Source: Bacteroidota bacterium
GTDB taxonomy: Bacteria; Bacteroidota; Bacteroidia; Cytophagales; Cyclobacteriaceae
DNA length: 64,000 nt
NCBI GenBank assembly: GCA_023417785.1
Contig: JAEZEH010000053.1
Span: 1 to 64,000, forward strand
Direction of reading: 5' to 3'
Made by a program: the position numbers and the translations under genes. This document shows positions 50,674 through 60,023 of this stretch, in pieces. Under the pieces are notes generated by a model that saw only the letters and a program-made list of their open reading frames with translations, was not told the origin of the DNA and ran no database searches. The stretch's first letter is position 1, and each line of letters starts with the position of its first letter.

Positions 50674-53562
50674 TTACCGGTAGCAAATATGACTATATGA
50701 GCAAAATTTGCAAGCCTCGGTTTGCGTTGTCTGATCAAAAGCGACTTCGGGATTAAATATTTCTGTGACCAGCTCATTGACTCCCTCGTGAAACTCTGGC
50801 AATAAAGGGGTCGCGTCCGCCAGATACGTCTTGCCCTGAATCAACCCAAAACGAAAATCATCATTGAATACGTTAATGCGGTTGATCAGCCCCGGAACCA
50901 GTTTAACATTTTCCTCGTGAATAGTCTGTTTGAAAAGTAACGTATAGAGAAATGTTTGAAACGCAGCTTTGTTTCGTTTCTTGTCTCTGATAAATAATGA
51001 CGGAATATCCTGAAAAGAAAGCAGGTCCTTACCTGTCTTGTAGTCGATCACGCGGATCACATCCGCCTTGCGGTCGGCACGGTCAATAGATCCTCCCAAC
51101 ACCACAACGGTCTTATCCACACTTACGTGAAGGGATATATCCCGGCGCTCAATGGCCTCGATGGTGAACGGTGTATACCGCTTATCAATATCAATAATCC
51201 GATCTACAAAACGCCTGACGATTTCGCGGACCACCAGGCGTTGCCCTTCGTAAACGACTCTTCGTTCCGGATCCAACCGGTAATTGTCGATAAACGCGCG
51301 ATCAATCAGTTTTTCAATTTCACTTTCGTAGTCATTAAAGTCACTTTCTTCAATCGTGTTATTGCCTTTCCGCTCAAGTATTCCTTCATAAAAAAACTCC
51401 ATTACACGATGCAGGAAGTTGCCCAGTACCCTTGCATCAAGGTCCTCCTCCACTTCGTACGGCTCCCGGATTTTCGCAACATATTTGAAATAAAATTTCA
51501 GCCGACATTCGAGGTAATCGTTGAGTGCGGTTGGGGATAAAGATTTCTGATCACGGGCGCCGAGACAATACTGTGACAACGCATTGAAGACCCGTTCGTC
51601 TTTCGTAACTGACAGCGGTCCCGGCGAAAGAGGCCGAAGGTCGTTATGGAGAACATGTTTCTCAAACGATATTCCGGATTCATAAACCAGTTGCTGAAGA
51701 TAACGACTCATTTCACCCTGTCCGAGATCATCAGTCTCCGAGTTATAAAAGAGATGTACGTTCTCAGCCCGCTGAAGGACACGATAAAAAAGGTACGCAT
51801 ACATGGCGTCCTGCTTTTCAACGGTTGGCATACCGTAGGCCTGGCGGATGTTATAGGGCACGTATGAGCCCCCGCCGCTGAAGGATGGAAAAGCTCCTTC
51901 ATTCAGGCTGAGTATAAAAACATTTTTGAAATCGAGGTTACGTGTTTCCAACACCCCCATCACTTGTAGTCCCCGCAACGGCTCGCCCGAAAAGGGGATC
52001 TTCTCCGCACGGGAAATCTGCCTGAATAAATGCAGGAATGATTTCAATTCCGCTCTCTCGACAGCTCGCGTACTTTCTGAAGGCGTCTCCTCCACTTCAT
52101 GGTGATCGGAGAAGACTTCCTCCATGCGATTGAGGATCTGTAGAAAATGAAAACAATACTCGCGGTCAATGTCCGACAGCCCGGGCAACGCACCAATCTC
52201 CACGACTACCGATTTCAGGTAAGCGGTCACAGCCGAAGCATACGTTTGACCAGCGCTTTTTTTCGGCCGTGAAAATAATCTCCTATGTACTTCAACATGA
52301 GTAGCGAGAAAACTTTGCGGAATGTACACCCAGTTTTTCTGGAGAATTTCCTTTCGCTTGGCCTGGGCATTGGCCGGATCAGCCGCAACAATATATGGAT
52401 GGCCGAGAAGTGCAAGCACCTGATGGTGACTGAAAAAGTCGTCCTTTCGGTTCTGCTGTAACTCCACCAGTAATTCGATCAGATTGTGCGTCGGGGTGCT
52501 TGTAAGCGGGAAGCCCATAGTAACATTGAGTTTTTCGACTTTCCCTGCTATTCCGTGTAAGACTGCCGTTAGCAGTTTCTCATCTGGCAACACTACCAGC
52601 GTTTCCTCCGGCATGTATCCGGTCTGAAGCTTTTCGGCGAGCACCTGCGCCATCATCTTCGCCTGGCCCACGGGTTGCGCCGCGGCATATAATGAGGCGC
52701 GTTTCAGCCGGATAAAATTCGACGGTATGTCAGGCGGAAAGGTTTTGCCGAGTACCGGATGGTCACTATACTCTCTGAAGAACTTTCCGGCTTCCTGAAC
52801 CTGATTATGGTAGTAGTAGTTGTCTATGTCCCAATGAACAGACGCGTTTTTCTGTTCCACGAAGAAAGCGATAATCGTCTCCTCTGCCCTCGTAAGTGCG
52901 TTGAATCCGGCAAAAACTAATTTTTGCTTCTGATAGATAGTGTTTTCGTTAAGCGTTGATACATCGGTAGCTACCACACGATGAAGCATTCCTTCATAAG
53001 CCAGGCCTTCAGCCGAAAGCGCAGTCTTAAACGACTGATACACTTTAGGCAAAGATTGCCAGGTTTCCAGGAACCGTTTTTTATTCAGTGACGTCTTTTC
53101 ATCGAAATGCGACCAGAAACTTCGCAAGAAATCACGTTGCTCATCAGTGAGGAAATCGAACTCTGCATCCAGTTCTTTCTGATGGCTGAGATCGCGGAAA
53201 AGCAGCGACGCCTCCACCATATATTTGTCAATCTCGTCGAAATCCTTGAGTAACATCTCGCCCCAGAAGTAGAACTGGTCAAATGTTTCTCCAGCCGATT
53301 CAGGCACCACTTGCTGATATACCTTATAAAGACGATGAATCAGCTGAAGTTTTTCGGGAACTCTCAGTCCGGAGAATTCCCCAATGAAATCTTCAATAGT
53401 GATCAATCCGGGAGAGAAAGCCGGTGTATCGAGTAGTTCCGCCAAATGTTTTCGGAAATACAAAGCGGCACGTCGGTTTGGAAAAACCAGCGTAACCTGA
53501 TCCAGTGAATTCCTGCATGAGCTGTAGATTTCGGCGGCAAGTTCCTGAAGAAACGATTTCAT
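50674..53562 (-). CDS. AddB/RexB-like PD-(D/E)XK nuclease
   Basis: About 962 residues. The N-terminal half resembles the degenerate helicase fold of AddB (TLVFPNRRAALYFRKHLAELL, LVFAGFNALTRAEETIIAFF, VFILSLNEGAFPSFSGGG). The C-terminal nuclease (about 690-962) has the PD-(D/E)XK core GGSIDRADRKADVIRVIDYKTG, and cysteines YLECRLKFYF plus EACKFCSYSHICYR expected to hold an iron-sulfur cluster. It acts in double-strand-break end processing together with an AddA-type helicase, which is not in this window. The start MKSF at 53562 was chosen over an ATG four codons upstream. Confidence 0.88.
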   Translation of the reverse strand: MKSFLQELAAEIYSSCRNSLDQVTLVFPNRRAALYFRKHLAELLDTPAFSPGLITIEDFIGEFSGLRVPEKLQLIHRLYKVYQQVVPESAGETFDQFYFWGEMLLKDFDEIDKYMVEASLLFRDLSHQKELDAEFDFLTDEQRDFLRSFWSHFDEKTSLNKKRFLETWQSLPKVYQSFKTALSAEGLAYEGMLHRVVATDVSTLNENTIYQKQKLVFAGFNALTRAEETIIAFFVEQKNASVHWDIDNYYYHNQVQEAGKFFREYSDHPVLGKTFPPDIPSNFIRLKRASLYAAAQPVGQAKMMAQVLAEKLQTGYMPEETLVVLPDEKLLTAVLHGIAGKVEKLNVTMGFPLTSTPTHNLIELLVELQQNRKDDFFSHHQVLALLGHPYIVAADPANAQAKRKEILQKNWVYIPQSFLATHVEVHRRLFSRPKKSAGQTYASAVTAYLKSVVVEIGALPGLSDIDREYCFHFLQILNRMEEVFSDHHEVEETPSESTRAVERAELKSFLHLFRQISRAEKIPFSGEPLRGLQVMGVLETRNLDFKNVFILSLNEGAFPSFSGGGSYVPYNIRQAYGMPTVEKQDAMYAYLFYRVLQRAENVHLFYNSETDDLGQGEMSRYLQQLVYESGISFEKHVLHNDLRPLSPGPLSVTKDERVFNALSQYCLGARDQKSLSPTALNDYLECRLKFYFKYVAKIREPYEVEEDLDARVLGNFLHRVMEFFYEGILERKGNNTIEESDFNDYESEIEKLIDRAFIDNYRLDPERRVVYEGQRLVVREIVRRFVDRIIDIDKRYTPFTIEAIERRDISLHVSVDKTVVVLGGSIDRADRKADVIRVIDYKTGKDLLSFQDIPSLFIRDKKRNKAAFQTFLYTLLFKQTIHEENVKLVPGLINRINVFNDDFRFGLIQGKTYLADATPLLPEFHEGVNELVTEIFNPEVAFDQTTQTEACKFCSYSHICYR

Positions 53563-53589
53563 CGTGCAAAGCAAGTCCGGCGGGGTGTT

Positions 53590-54159
53590 TTATTCAATTT
53601 CGCCGACGATTTTTTTGAATGTAAATTTCTTGAGCAACAATCCTATCGTTACCCCGAAAGCGGCAAAGCCCGCAACAATATACACTACATTTTGTTCGAA
53701 AACGGATGTTTCCAGATCAAGAAAGCGTCCTATGGAATATCCTAACGAACTGACGATGCCCGCCCACAGCAACCCGCTGACGATGCTGAAGAACAAAAAC
53801 TTTTTTGGAGGAATTTTACTCATGCCGATCATAAGCGGTATTAGAACCCGGAGGCCATAAAGAAAACGATACGTCAACAGCACCTGAACGTGATGCTTTT
53901 CGAAAAACCGCTGAACGGGAAGTACTTTTTTCTGCAGATCAGGACGTCGCGAAACGAAGTATTTGCCGTTGACCTTGCCGATGATAAAATAGAGCCAGTC
54001 ACTGACAAATGAGCCTGCAAATCCGAAAAATACCGTGTGTGGAATCTCGAACAGCCCCTGATAGATAAGAGAAGACGCTACGAGTATAGCTGTTTCACCT
54101 TCGAAAAACGTACCTATCATCAGCGCTAAATATCCGAATTGATCGAGAAATTCTTCCAC
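53590..54159 (-). CDS. DedA family membrane protein
   Basis: A 189-residue inner-membrane protein with the DedA signature FFEGETAILVASSLIYQG, a re-entrant FFGFAGSFVSDWLYFIIGK, and the FLYGLRVLIPLMIGMSKIPPKKF arginine/proline motif. The family is implicated in lipid carrier recycling and membrane homeostasis. The start is a GTG, 3 bases after the stop of the M14-like gene, so the two are co-transcribed. Confidence 0.9.
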   Translation of the reverse strand: MEEFLDQFGYLALMIGTFFEGETAILVASSLIYQGLFEIPHTVFFGFAGSFVSDWLYFIIGKVNGKYFVSRRPDLQKKVLPVQRFFEKHHVQVLLTYRFLYGLRVLIPLMIGMSKIPPKKFLFFSIVSGLLWAGIVSSLGYSIGRFLDLETSVFEQNVVYIVAGFAAFGVTIGLLLKKFTFKKIVGEIE

Positions 54160-54162
54160 CGT

Positions 54163-55134
54163 TTAATCTCCCCGTGATGTGATCCTGCAAACGTTTTCCG
54201 TGCCAATATGCATTAGTGCATCTCCGGTGTTGATTACCGGGATATTGTTAAGACCAATGACATAGCCCGTTTCGTGTGCCTGAATCTGTTGTTTGAATTC
54301 TCCGAATGGATCAGTTATGGTACCAACCCATTCGCCCTTATGAACAAGTTGTCCGCACTTTACGTTCGACTGAAACAACCCGGCATTGCGGCTTCTGATC
54401 CAGGTGCTGCTCCATACAACTCTGTTTTCTTCAGCTGCGTCGGGCGCCCAGTCAATCATTTTGAGATTTTTCATAAGGCGAAGCGTGCCGGCGAGACCTT
54501 CTTCGATAGCATGCTGATCAAATCGAAGGGATTCACCACCTTCGTAAACAATAATATTTTTTCCTTTGCGGGCAGCCTCTTTGCGTAACGAGTTGGGTCG
54601 GAATCCCGAATCAAGCGTGAATGGCGCGTGAAAGGCCTCGGCCAGTTCGGCATTGCGCGGATCACTTAACACAGTGCGGATCTGGGGATAGTTCGTGCGC
54701 ATAGCGCCACCGGTATGGAAGTCGATGCCCACGTCAATAAAGGGAATTACTTCATGCATCAGGCTATAGGCGACGCGACTTGCGAGTGATCCGTTTTTGT
54801 TGCCGGGGAATGATCGGTTGATGTCCTTTCCATCGGGGACTTCTCTCGAGTAGTTGAGAAATCCATAAACGTTGACGACTGGCATACACACCGTCACCCC
54901 GCGTTTCGGGTGATGAAGCCCGCTATCGAGTAATCGGCGGACGATTTCCATCCCATTGATTTCGTCGCCGTGCATACCGGCGGTGAGGGCAAGAACAGGC
55001 CCGTCTTCATATCCGCGCGACACGTAAATAGGTGTGTCGATTACCGTATGCGATGGTAATCGCGCTATGTTTATTTTGATTTCCCTGAATTCACCTGGGC
55101 GGATGTCCTGCCCTGCAATGATAACCTGGCGCAT
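54163..55134 (-). CDS. Succinylglutamate desuccinylase/aspartoacylase-type zinc hydrolase
   Basis: A 323-residue M14-like metallohydrolase. Zinc ligands are expected in LTAGMHGDEINGMEIV and the later His of GIDFHTGGAMRTNYP. The DINRSFPGNKNGSLASRVAY and IVYEGGESLRFDQ segments are typical, and a C-terminal beta domain ends VINTGDALMHIG. It lies 23 bases downstream of rimK and close to the RimB-like protease gene. This three-gene set recurs in bacteria and is thought to add, trim and remove peptide-like tags (established from comparative work on ATP-grasp amidoligases). The substrate is unknown. Confidence 0.9.
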   Translation of the reverse strand: MRQVIIAGQDIRPGEFREIKINIARLPSHTVIDTPIYVSRGYEDGPVLALTAGMHGDEINGMEIVRRLLDSGLHHPKRGVTVCMPVVNVYGFLNYSREVPDGKDINRSFPGNKNGSLASRVAYSLMHEVIPFIDVGIDFHTGGAMRTNYPQIRTVLSDPRNAELAEAFHAPFTLDSGFRPNSLRKEAARKGKNIIVYEGGESLRFDQHAIEEGLAGTLRLMKNLKMIDWAPDAAEENRVVWSSTWIRSRNAGLFQSNVKCGQLVHKGEWVGTITDPFGEFKQQIQAHETGYVIGLNNIPVINTGDALMHIGTENVCRITSRGD

Positions 55135-55157
55135 AGAACTTCGTGAGCGAAGCTATA

Positions 55158-56069
55158 TTACGCATTAATTTTGTCTTTCTGGATTTTCTTCTTCATGGCG
55201 TTCTTTTCCAGGTATTTGAAGACCTTCCCTGCAATGTCAAGCTGGGTTGCTCCTTCGATCCCTTCGAGACCCGGAGACGAATTGACTTCTATGATCAGCG
55301 GGCCTCTTTTCGATGGAAGCATGTCGACACCAGCAACGCCAAGACCCATTTTCTTCGCAGCGGTAATTGCGGCAGATTTCTCTGCCCGCGAGAGCTTGTA
55401 CACTTTGGCTATTCCGCCCCGATGAAGATTTGAACGGAACTCGCCCTCACGCATCGCCTGGCGCATCATGGCACCCACGACTTCACCGTCAACGACAAAC
55501 GCCCGAATGTCAGTCCCTTTCGCTTCCTTGATAAACTCCTGAATTATTATCCTTGCGTGAATACCGTGGAATGCTTCGATAACAGATTGAGCCGCTTTTT
55601 TATTTTCGGCAAGCACGACGCCAAGGCCCTGTGTTCCTTCCAGAAGCTTGATCACAACCGGAGCTCCGCCCACCGCTTCTACGATTCCCTCCGTGTCGCG
55701 GGTATAATCCATAAAAAGCGTCTTCGGCAACCCCAGGCCTGCACGCGAAAGTATCTGCAAACTCCGGAGTTTGTCGCGCGAGCGGATCAGAGCCTGTGAT
55801 TCGACTGCGGTGAAGACCTTCATCATTTCGAACTGCCGCACCACAGCGGCGCCGTAAAAGGTTACAGAGGCTCCGATTCGCGGAATAATCGCATCGAAGT
55901 AATCAAGCTTGCGGCCCTGGTACAAAACCATTGGATTCTTTTTCTCAATGAAGAGCACGCACTTCATGTGATCAATGATCTCCACCCGGTGGCCTCTTGC
56001 TTCCCCGGCTTGTTTCAGACGTTGCGTGGAATACAACTTCGGGTTGCGCGACAATATGGCGATGTTCAT
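55158..56069 (-). CDS. rimK: RimK-type ATP-grasp amino acid ligase
   Basis: A 303-residue ATP-grasp ligase. N-terminal domain MNIAILSRNPKLYSTQRLK; ATP-binding VVIKLLEGTQGLGVVLAEN and IIIQEFIKEAKGTDIRAFVVDG; metal-binding GVDMLPSKRGPLIIEVNSSPG. RimK adds glutamate to the C-terminus of ribosomal protein S6 in gamma-proteobacteria; relatives make other peptide tags. It starts 12 bases after the protease gene and precedes the M14-like hydrolase, so the three are one operon with dedA. Confidence 0.93.
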   Translation of the reverse strand: MNIAILSRNPKLYSTQRLKQAGEARGHRVEIIDHMKCVLFIEKKNPMVLYQGRKLDYFDAIIPRIGASVTFYGAAVVRQFEMMKVFTAVESQALIRSRDKLRSLQILSRAGLGLPKTLFMDYTRDTEGIVEAVGGAPVVIKLLEGTQGLGVVLAENKKAAQSVIEAFHGIHARIIIQEFIKEAKGTDIRAFVVDGEVVGAMMRQAMREGEFRSNLHRGGIAKVYKLSRAEKSAAITAAKKMGLGVAGVDMLPSKRGPLIIEVNSSPGLEGIEGATQLDIAGKVFKYLEKNAMKKKIQKDKINA

Positions 56070-56081
56070 AAAATGTTGATG

Positions 56082-56534
56082 CTATTCCCTGGTGCCCTTC
56101 TTTAACTTTTCCAACCGGCGTTTTTCATGAAATGAAACGTTTTTCTTTCTAACATCAATAAGATACCGATTCCGGAGAATCTTCCTTCCCAACAGAATCG
56201 GAAACTTCAGAGAACCCCGGTTGCTCAGGGAAAACTGGGTGGTTATTACTTCATTGAAAATGGTAACGGAAGTTGTTATAACAAATCGCGACTCCACCTC
56301 GCCAAAAGAGTTTCGGATGTCACGGATTCTGAATTCATTAAAGATAAATTTCATGCCCGTGAACTCCGGATGCTCTTCATCCAGTAATACAAACTGAAGT
56401 TTCCCGTCTATCACCTTCACCTGATGACAGTGCAAACTGCTCGTATAGGCTCCCGTATCTACCTTTGCATGGATGTTCTTTAAACCCAGTTCGGGCAAAT
56501 CCACGCGGTCATAACGGCCCAGAATTTTTTGCAT
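56082..56534 (-). CDS. RimB-like retropepsin-fold protease (ATP-dependent zinc protease family)
   Basis: About 150 residues from MQKILGRYDRVDLPELGL. The DTG-type motif KVDTGAYTSSLHCHQ and the closing SNRGSLKFPILLGRKILRNRYLIDV match the family annotated as ATP-dependent zinc protease, which structurally is a retropepsin-like aspartic peptidase. The frame can be read back to a GTG at 56624, but that start lies inside the terminator of the upstream gene and adds a hydrophobic stretch. I prefer 56534 and note that a membrane-anchored form is possible. Partner of RimK. Confidence 0.85.
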   Translation of the reverse strand: MQKILGRYDRVDLPELGLKNIHAKVDTGAYTSSLHCHQVKVIDGKLQFVLLDEEHPEFTGMKFIFNEFRIRDIRNSFGEVESRFVITTSVTIFNEVITTQFSLSNRGSLKFPILLGRKILRNRYLIDVRKKNVSFHEKRRLEKLKKGTRE

Positions 56535-56606
56535 TGGAATGGCTGGAGGGAAACAGCGGATAAGGGCTATTCCTGCCGAAAAGATTAGAAAAAGAATCGA
56601 AAAGAA

Positions 56607-56633
56607 AAAGCCAAAGAAAGACACTTTGGCTTT
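56607..56633 (-). terminator. Terminator after the DUF2911 gene
   Basis: The 10-bp inverted repeat AAAGCCAAAG / CTTTGGCTTT with a 7-base loop is followed on the minus strand by TTTTCTTTTCG. It lies about 40 bases past the DUF2911 stop and separates it from the rim cluster. Confidence 0.8.
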
Positions 56634-56673
56634 AATTTATTGACCGTTTAAACGTTTGATTTAAGTCGCGCCG

Positions 56674-57180
56674 TCAATTCACCTTAAAGGAGGCCTGGGA
56701 ATTTTCCCACGCCAGCGAGACCTCATTATTCTCAAGTGAGATGGTAAAGGTCTCCACATAACTATTGGGCTTTTTAGCCGGCACCGTTACCCTGAGCGCG
56801 TCTTCATCCTGCTTGTAATTGTATGCGCCCCATTGTTTGTGCTCTTTATTGAAGATTATGGTCCATTCCTTTTCACCGGGAATGGTAAAGAGCGCGTATT
56901 TTCCGGCAGGTAATTCTTTCCCTTCAACCTTCACCGCTTTGTCGAACTCAATGGTTGTAGCTTCGTTTGCGCCGGTTCTCCACACCTGACCGTGCGGTTC
57001 ATTCCCACCGATCATGGTTCTGCCACGAGACGAGGGTCTGCTGTATACTATTTCAACATTCGCGTTACCAGCTTTTCCTTTGACCGTTTCTTTAGGGCTC
57101 AAGGGTTTCTTGTCCTGTGCGTCGACACTTGTGAAGTGAATCAGTGAAAAGAAAAAGATAAAGAGTGAAATTTTTTTCAT
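56674..57180 (-). CDS. Exported DUF2911 family protein
   Basis: A 168-residue protein with a signal peptide (MKKISLFIFFFSLIHFTSVDAQ). The DUF2911 pattern is clear: VEIVYSRPSSRGRTMIGG, HGQVWRTGANEATTIEFDKAV, LPAGKYALFTIPGEKEWTIIFN and WGAYNYKQDEDALRV. Function unknown; it is periplasmic or secreted. It is a single gene flanked by terminators on both sides (56607 and 57217). Confidence 0.92.
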   Translation of the reverse strand: MKKISLFIFFFSLIHFTSVDAQDKKPLSPKETVKGKAGNANVEIVYSRPSSRGRTMIGGNEPHGQVWRTGANEATTIEFDKAVKVEGKELPAGKYALFTIPGEKEWTIIFNKEHKQWGAYNYKQDEDALRVTVPAKKPNSYVETFTISLENNEVSLAWENSQASFKVN

Positions 57181-57216
57181 AAGCGTTTCGGGTTTAAAGT
57201 TTGGTTGTCCACGTAA

Positions 57217-57244
57217 AAATGCCCCGCTTGTGGACGGGGCATTT
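57217..57244 (-). terminator. Terminator after ffh
   Basis: The 10-bp inverted repeat AAATGCCCCG / CGGGGCATTT with an 8-base loop has a T run on the minus strand. It lies 86 bases past the ffh stop. Confidence 0.85.
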
Positions 57245-57329
57245 CAACTAATTGAAAGATTACCTGTAAACTACATCAAAAAACGATCCTATATCGCCAA
57301 TGTTTTGATTGTTTACATCTTTTTAATAA

Positions 57330-58661
57330 TTATTTTCCAAACGGATTCATGGCTGATAATGCCCGTTTGCCACCACCCATCTTGTTCATTGTTTTCATCA
57401 TCTTCCGCATATCGCTGAACTGTTTCAATAATTGGTTCACCTGCTGAACAGATGTTCCGCTGCCGCTCGCAATCCGGTTCTTTCTGCTTCCGTTCAATAT
57501 TTCAGGATTCTCACGCTCTTCCATGGTCATTGCGCGGATAATTGCTTCGATAGGTTTGAAACTGTTATCGTCAATGTCCACATCCTTGATGGCCTTGCCC
57601 ACTCCAGGAATCATGCCAAGAAGGTCTTTCATGTTGCCCATCTTCTTGACCTGTTCAAGTTGGGAAAGAAAGTCGTTGAAATCGAACTGGTTCTTACGAA
57701 TCTTTTTGTTCAGCCGCTTCGCTTCCTCTTCATCAAAAACCTGCTGCGCTTTTTCCACGAGAGAAACCACGTCACCCATGCCGAGAATACGGCTGGCCAT
57801 ACGATCCGGATAAAACCGGTCGATGGCCTCCATCTTCTCTCCCATACTAATGAACTTGATCGGCTTGTCGACCACCCGGCGGATAGAAAGCGCCGCTCCG
57901 CCGCGGGTATCACCATCGAGTTTGGTAAGAACTACGCCACTGAAATCCAGGCGTTCGTTGAACGCTTTAGCTGTATTCACTGCGTCCTGACCGGTCATGG
58001 AATCCACCACAAAAAGAGTCTCCGATGGACTAAGCGCCTCCTTAAGACGAGCAATTTCATCCATCATTTCCTCGTCGACCGCAAGACGCCCCGCAGTGTC
58101 GACAATAACCACCCGAACACCGCTGGTTTTTGCATGCTCGATCGCCGCTCTTGCAATTTTAACCGCATCTTTATTCTCCGGCTCAGCATAGACTTCTACC
58201 CCAACCTGGCCCCCAAGCACTTTCAACTGGTCAATCGCCGCCGGACGGTAGATATCGCACGCTGTAAGCATCACAGTTCGTCCCTGCTTTTTGATGTACG
58301 AGGCCAACTTCCCGGAGAAAGTTGTTTTACCGGATCCTTGTAAACCAGCAATTAAAATAACAGCCGGATTGCCATCAAGACGAATATCCTCACTCTGGCC
58401 GCCCATGAGAGCGGTAAGCTGATCATTGGTTATCTTCACCAGAAGCTGACCCGGTGAGACAGCGGTGAGCACATTCTCTCCCATCGCCTGATCGCGGATT
58501 TCATCCGTTACGTCCTTGGCAACTTTGAAGTTCACGTCGGCGTCGATCAGTGCCTTTCTGATCTCCTTGACCGTTGAGGCTACGTTGATATCCGTGATTT
58601 GTCCCTGACCCTTCAGCGTTTGAAAGGCCTTTTCCAGCTTGACACTTAAATTATCGAACAT
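57330..58661 (-). CDS. ffh: Signal recognition particle protein Ffh
   Basis: A 443-residue SRP54 homologue that binds signal sequences and the SRP RNA and delivers ribosomes to FtsY. It has an N domain, G domain with GTPase loops (AGLQGSGKTTFSGKLA, VDTAGRLAVDEEMM, TKLDGDTRGGAALSI) and an M domain with methionine-rich helices ending MRKMMKTMNKMGGGKRALSAMNPFGK. The length is normal for Bacteroidota. It is transcribed alone. Confidence 0.98.
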   Translation of the reverse strand: MFDNLSVKLEKAFQTLKGQGQITDINVASTVKEIRKALIDADVNFKVAKDVTDEIRDQAMGENVLTAVSPGQLLVKITNDQLTALMGGQSEDIRLDGNPAVILIAGLQGSGKTTFSGKLASYIKKQGRTVMLTACDIYRPAAIDQLKVLGGQVGVEVYAEPENKDAVKIARAAIEHAKTSGVRVVIVDTAGRLAVDEEMMDEIARLKEALSPSETLFVVDSMTGQDAVNTAKAFNERLDFSGVVLTKLDGDTRGGAALSIRRVVDKPIKFISMGEKMEAIDRFYPDRMASRILGMGDVVSLVEKAQQVFDEEEAKRLNKKIRKNQFDFNDFLSQLEQVKKMGNMKDLLGMIPGVGKAIKDVDIDDNSFKPIEAIIRAMTMEERENPEILNGSRKNRIASGSGTSVQQVNQLLKQFSDMRKMMKTMNKMGGGKRALSAMNPFGK

Positions 58662-58779
58662 ACGAGTTGTTTCAAATACAGTTAACTAAACCGCCGGGCC
58701 GAAAATCTACGATCCGGGGCGGCAAAATTAATCCAATGCATCGGTGTTAGCAAATGAAAGGAAGAGACCGGCGAGAGGT

Positions 58780-59925
58780 TTAATACCTATTCGGTGGGCT
58801 TTTCAACGCATTCAGTGATTCTAAACATCGCCGGCCCTCTGCAGCCAATAGCGCCTCTGCATTGAGCATAGCGTCCTCCGTACTTATCCCTTCCCTGACT
58901 AACGAACAAATCATCATAGCCCCCAGGCCTTCAACCTGTGAATCGCTGAGTTCGTTTCGTCCACAGAAAATAATAAATGGCTTGCCATTCCTGCGACAAA
59001 CGTCTCCAATGGCCGCGACAACCTTACCCGACAAACTCTGACTGTCGAGCTTGCCCTCACCGGAGAACACAAGATCACACCGGCGAACCCGTTCCTCAAT
59101 GCCGAGACGCTCAATGATGTAAGACGCGCCGGGCTGAACCCGCGCATTCAGGAACGCGAACGCTCCCCCCGCAATCCCGCCGCCTGCGCCTGAACCGTCG
59201 AAGTTCATATCCTTTCCCAATTGATTTTTGACAACCGAGGCGAGGTGTTTCAACCCTCGGTCCAGAAGCTGCACTTCTTCATTACAGGCGCCTTTCTGAG
59301 GCGCGAAAATAAAGGCCGCTCCATTGCTGCCGTAGAGCGGATTGGTAACGTCGGAAAGGACAGTTATTCCCACGCCGTTTTCAAGCGGTTGGGTTGGAGC
59401 CTGAATCCGCGTGATCTCATTCAATGATGAACCATTCGGAGGAAGTTCATTGCCTTGTGAATCGAGGAAACGGTATCCAAGAGCTGCTGCCATCCCTGTG
59501 CCTGCATCATTGGTCGCGCTTCCGCCCACACCGAGTACAATTTGTTTGGCACCATTCCGGATTGCGTCGCGGATCATTAATCCCGTGCCTAATGAGGACG
59601 TGCGAAGGGGATTATGTTCTTTACTATCTAATAGCTGCAGGCCCGATGCAGCGGCCATCTCAATGTAAGCAGTTTTGTTGTCGATGGAGATCCCGTATGT
59701 TGCAATGATACTTCGTCCAAGTGGATCCGGAACTTCGCAGGTCATTCGTTGTCCACCTGTCGCGCGGGTCAGAATCTCGCATGTGCCTTCACCACCATCC
59801 GCCATCGGTATGCATTCCGCGTCATACGGCTTCCCTGAATCCCGGATCGCTGATGCTAAAATATCACATACCTGACTTGCAGGAAGTGACCCTTTAAACT
59901 TATCAGGCGCTATCAGGACTTTCAT
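58780..59925 (-). CDS. Glycerate kinase (GarK/GlxK type)
   Basis: A 381-residue type 2 glycerate kinase: N-terminal LIAPDKFKGSLPASQV, PMADGGEGTCEILTRATGG, VLGVGGSATNDAGTGMAAALGY and DLVFSGEGKLDSQSLSGKV. It phosphorylates glycerate to 2- or 3-phosphoglycerate. In this context it could serve tartronate or serine catabolism, but no partner genes lie nearby. Confidence 0.94.
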   Translation of the reverse strand: MKVLIAPDKFKGSLPASQVCDILASAIRDSGKPYDAECIPMADGGEGTCEILTRATGGQRMTCEVPDPLGRSIIATYGISIDNKTAYIEMAAASGLQLLDSKEHNPLRTSSLGTGLMIRDAIRNGAKQIVLGVGGSATNDAGTGMAAALGYRFLDSQGNELPPNGSSLNEITRIQAPTQPLENGVGITVLSDVTNPLYGSNGAAFIFAPQKGACNEEVQLLDRGLKHLASVVKNQLGKDMNFDGSGAGGGIAGGAFAFLNARVQPGASYIIERLGIEERVRRCDLVFSGEGKLDSQSLSGKVVAAIGDVCRRNGKPFIIFCGRNELSDSQVEGLGAMMICSLVREGISTEDAMLNAEALLAAEGRRCLESLNALKSPPNRY

Positions 59926-60023
59926 AATTTTTTCTATTTTGCGAAATACCAGAACATGTTTGAAAGTCGGAAGGTCTGAGCGTCGACATCCTGACTTTTC
60001 ATCCTCTAACTTACAACTTTGAA

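Noticed and set aside
56535..56624. GTG start at 56624 for the RimB-like protease
   Set aside because: It lies within the terminator hairpin of the upstream DUF2911 gene, and the usual family length is reached from the ATG at 56534. Kept only as a possibility.
58690..58725. Hairpin CCGCC...GGCGG between glycerate kinase and ffh
   Set aside because: Only 5 bp with a long loop and no T tract; not enough to call a terminator.
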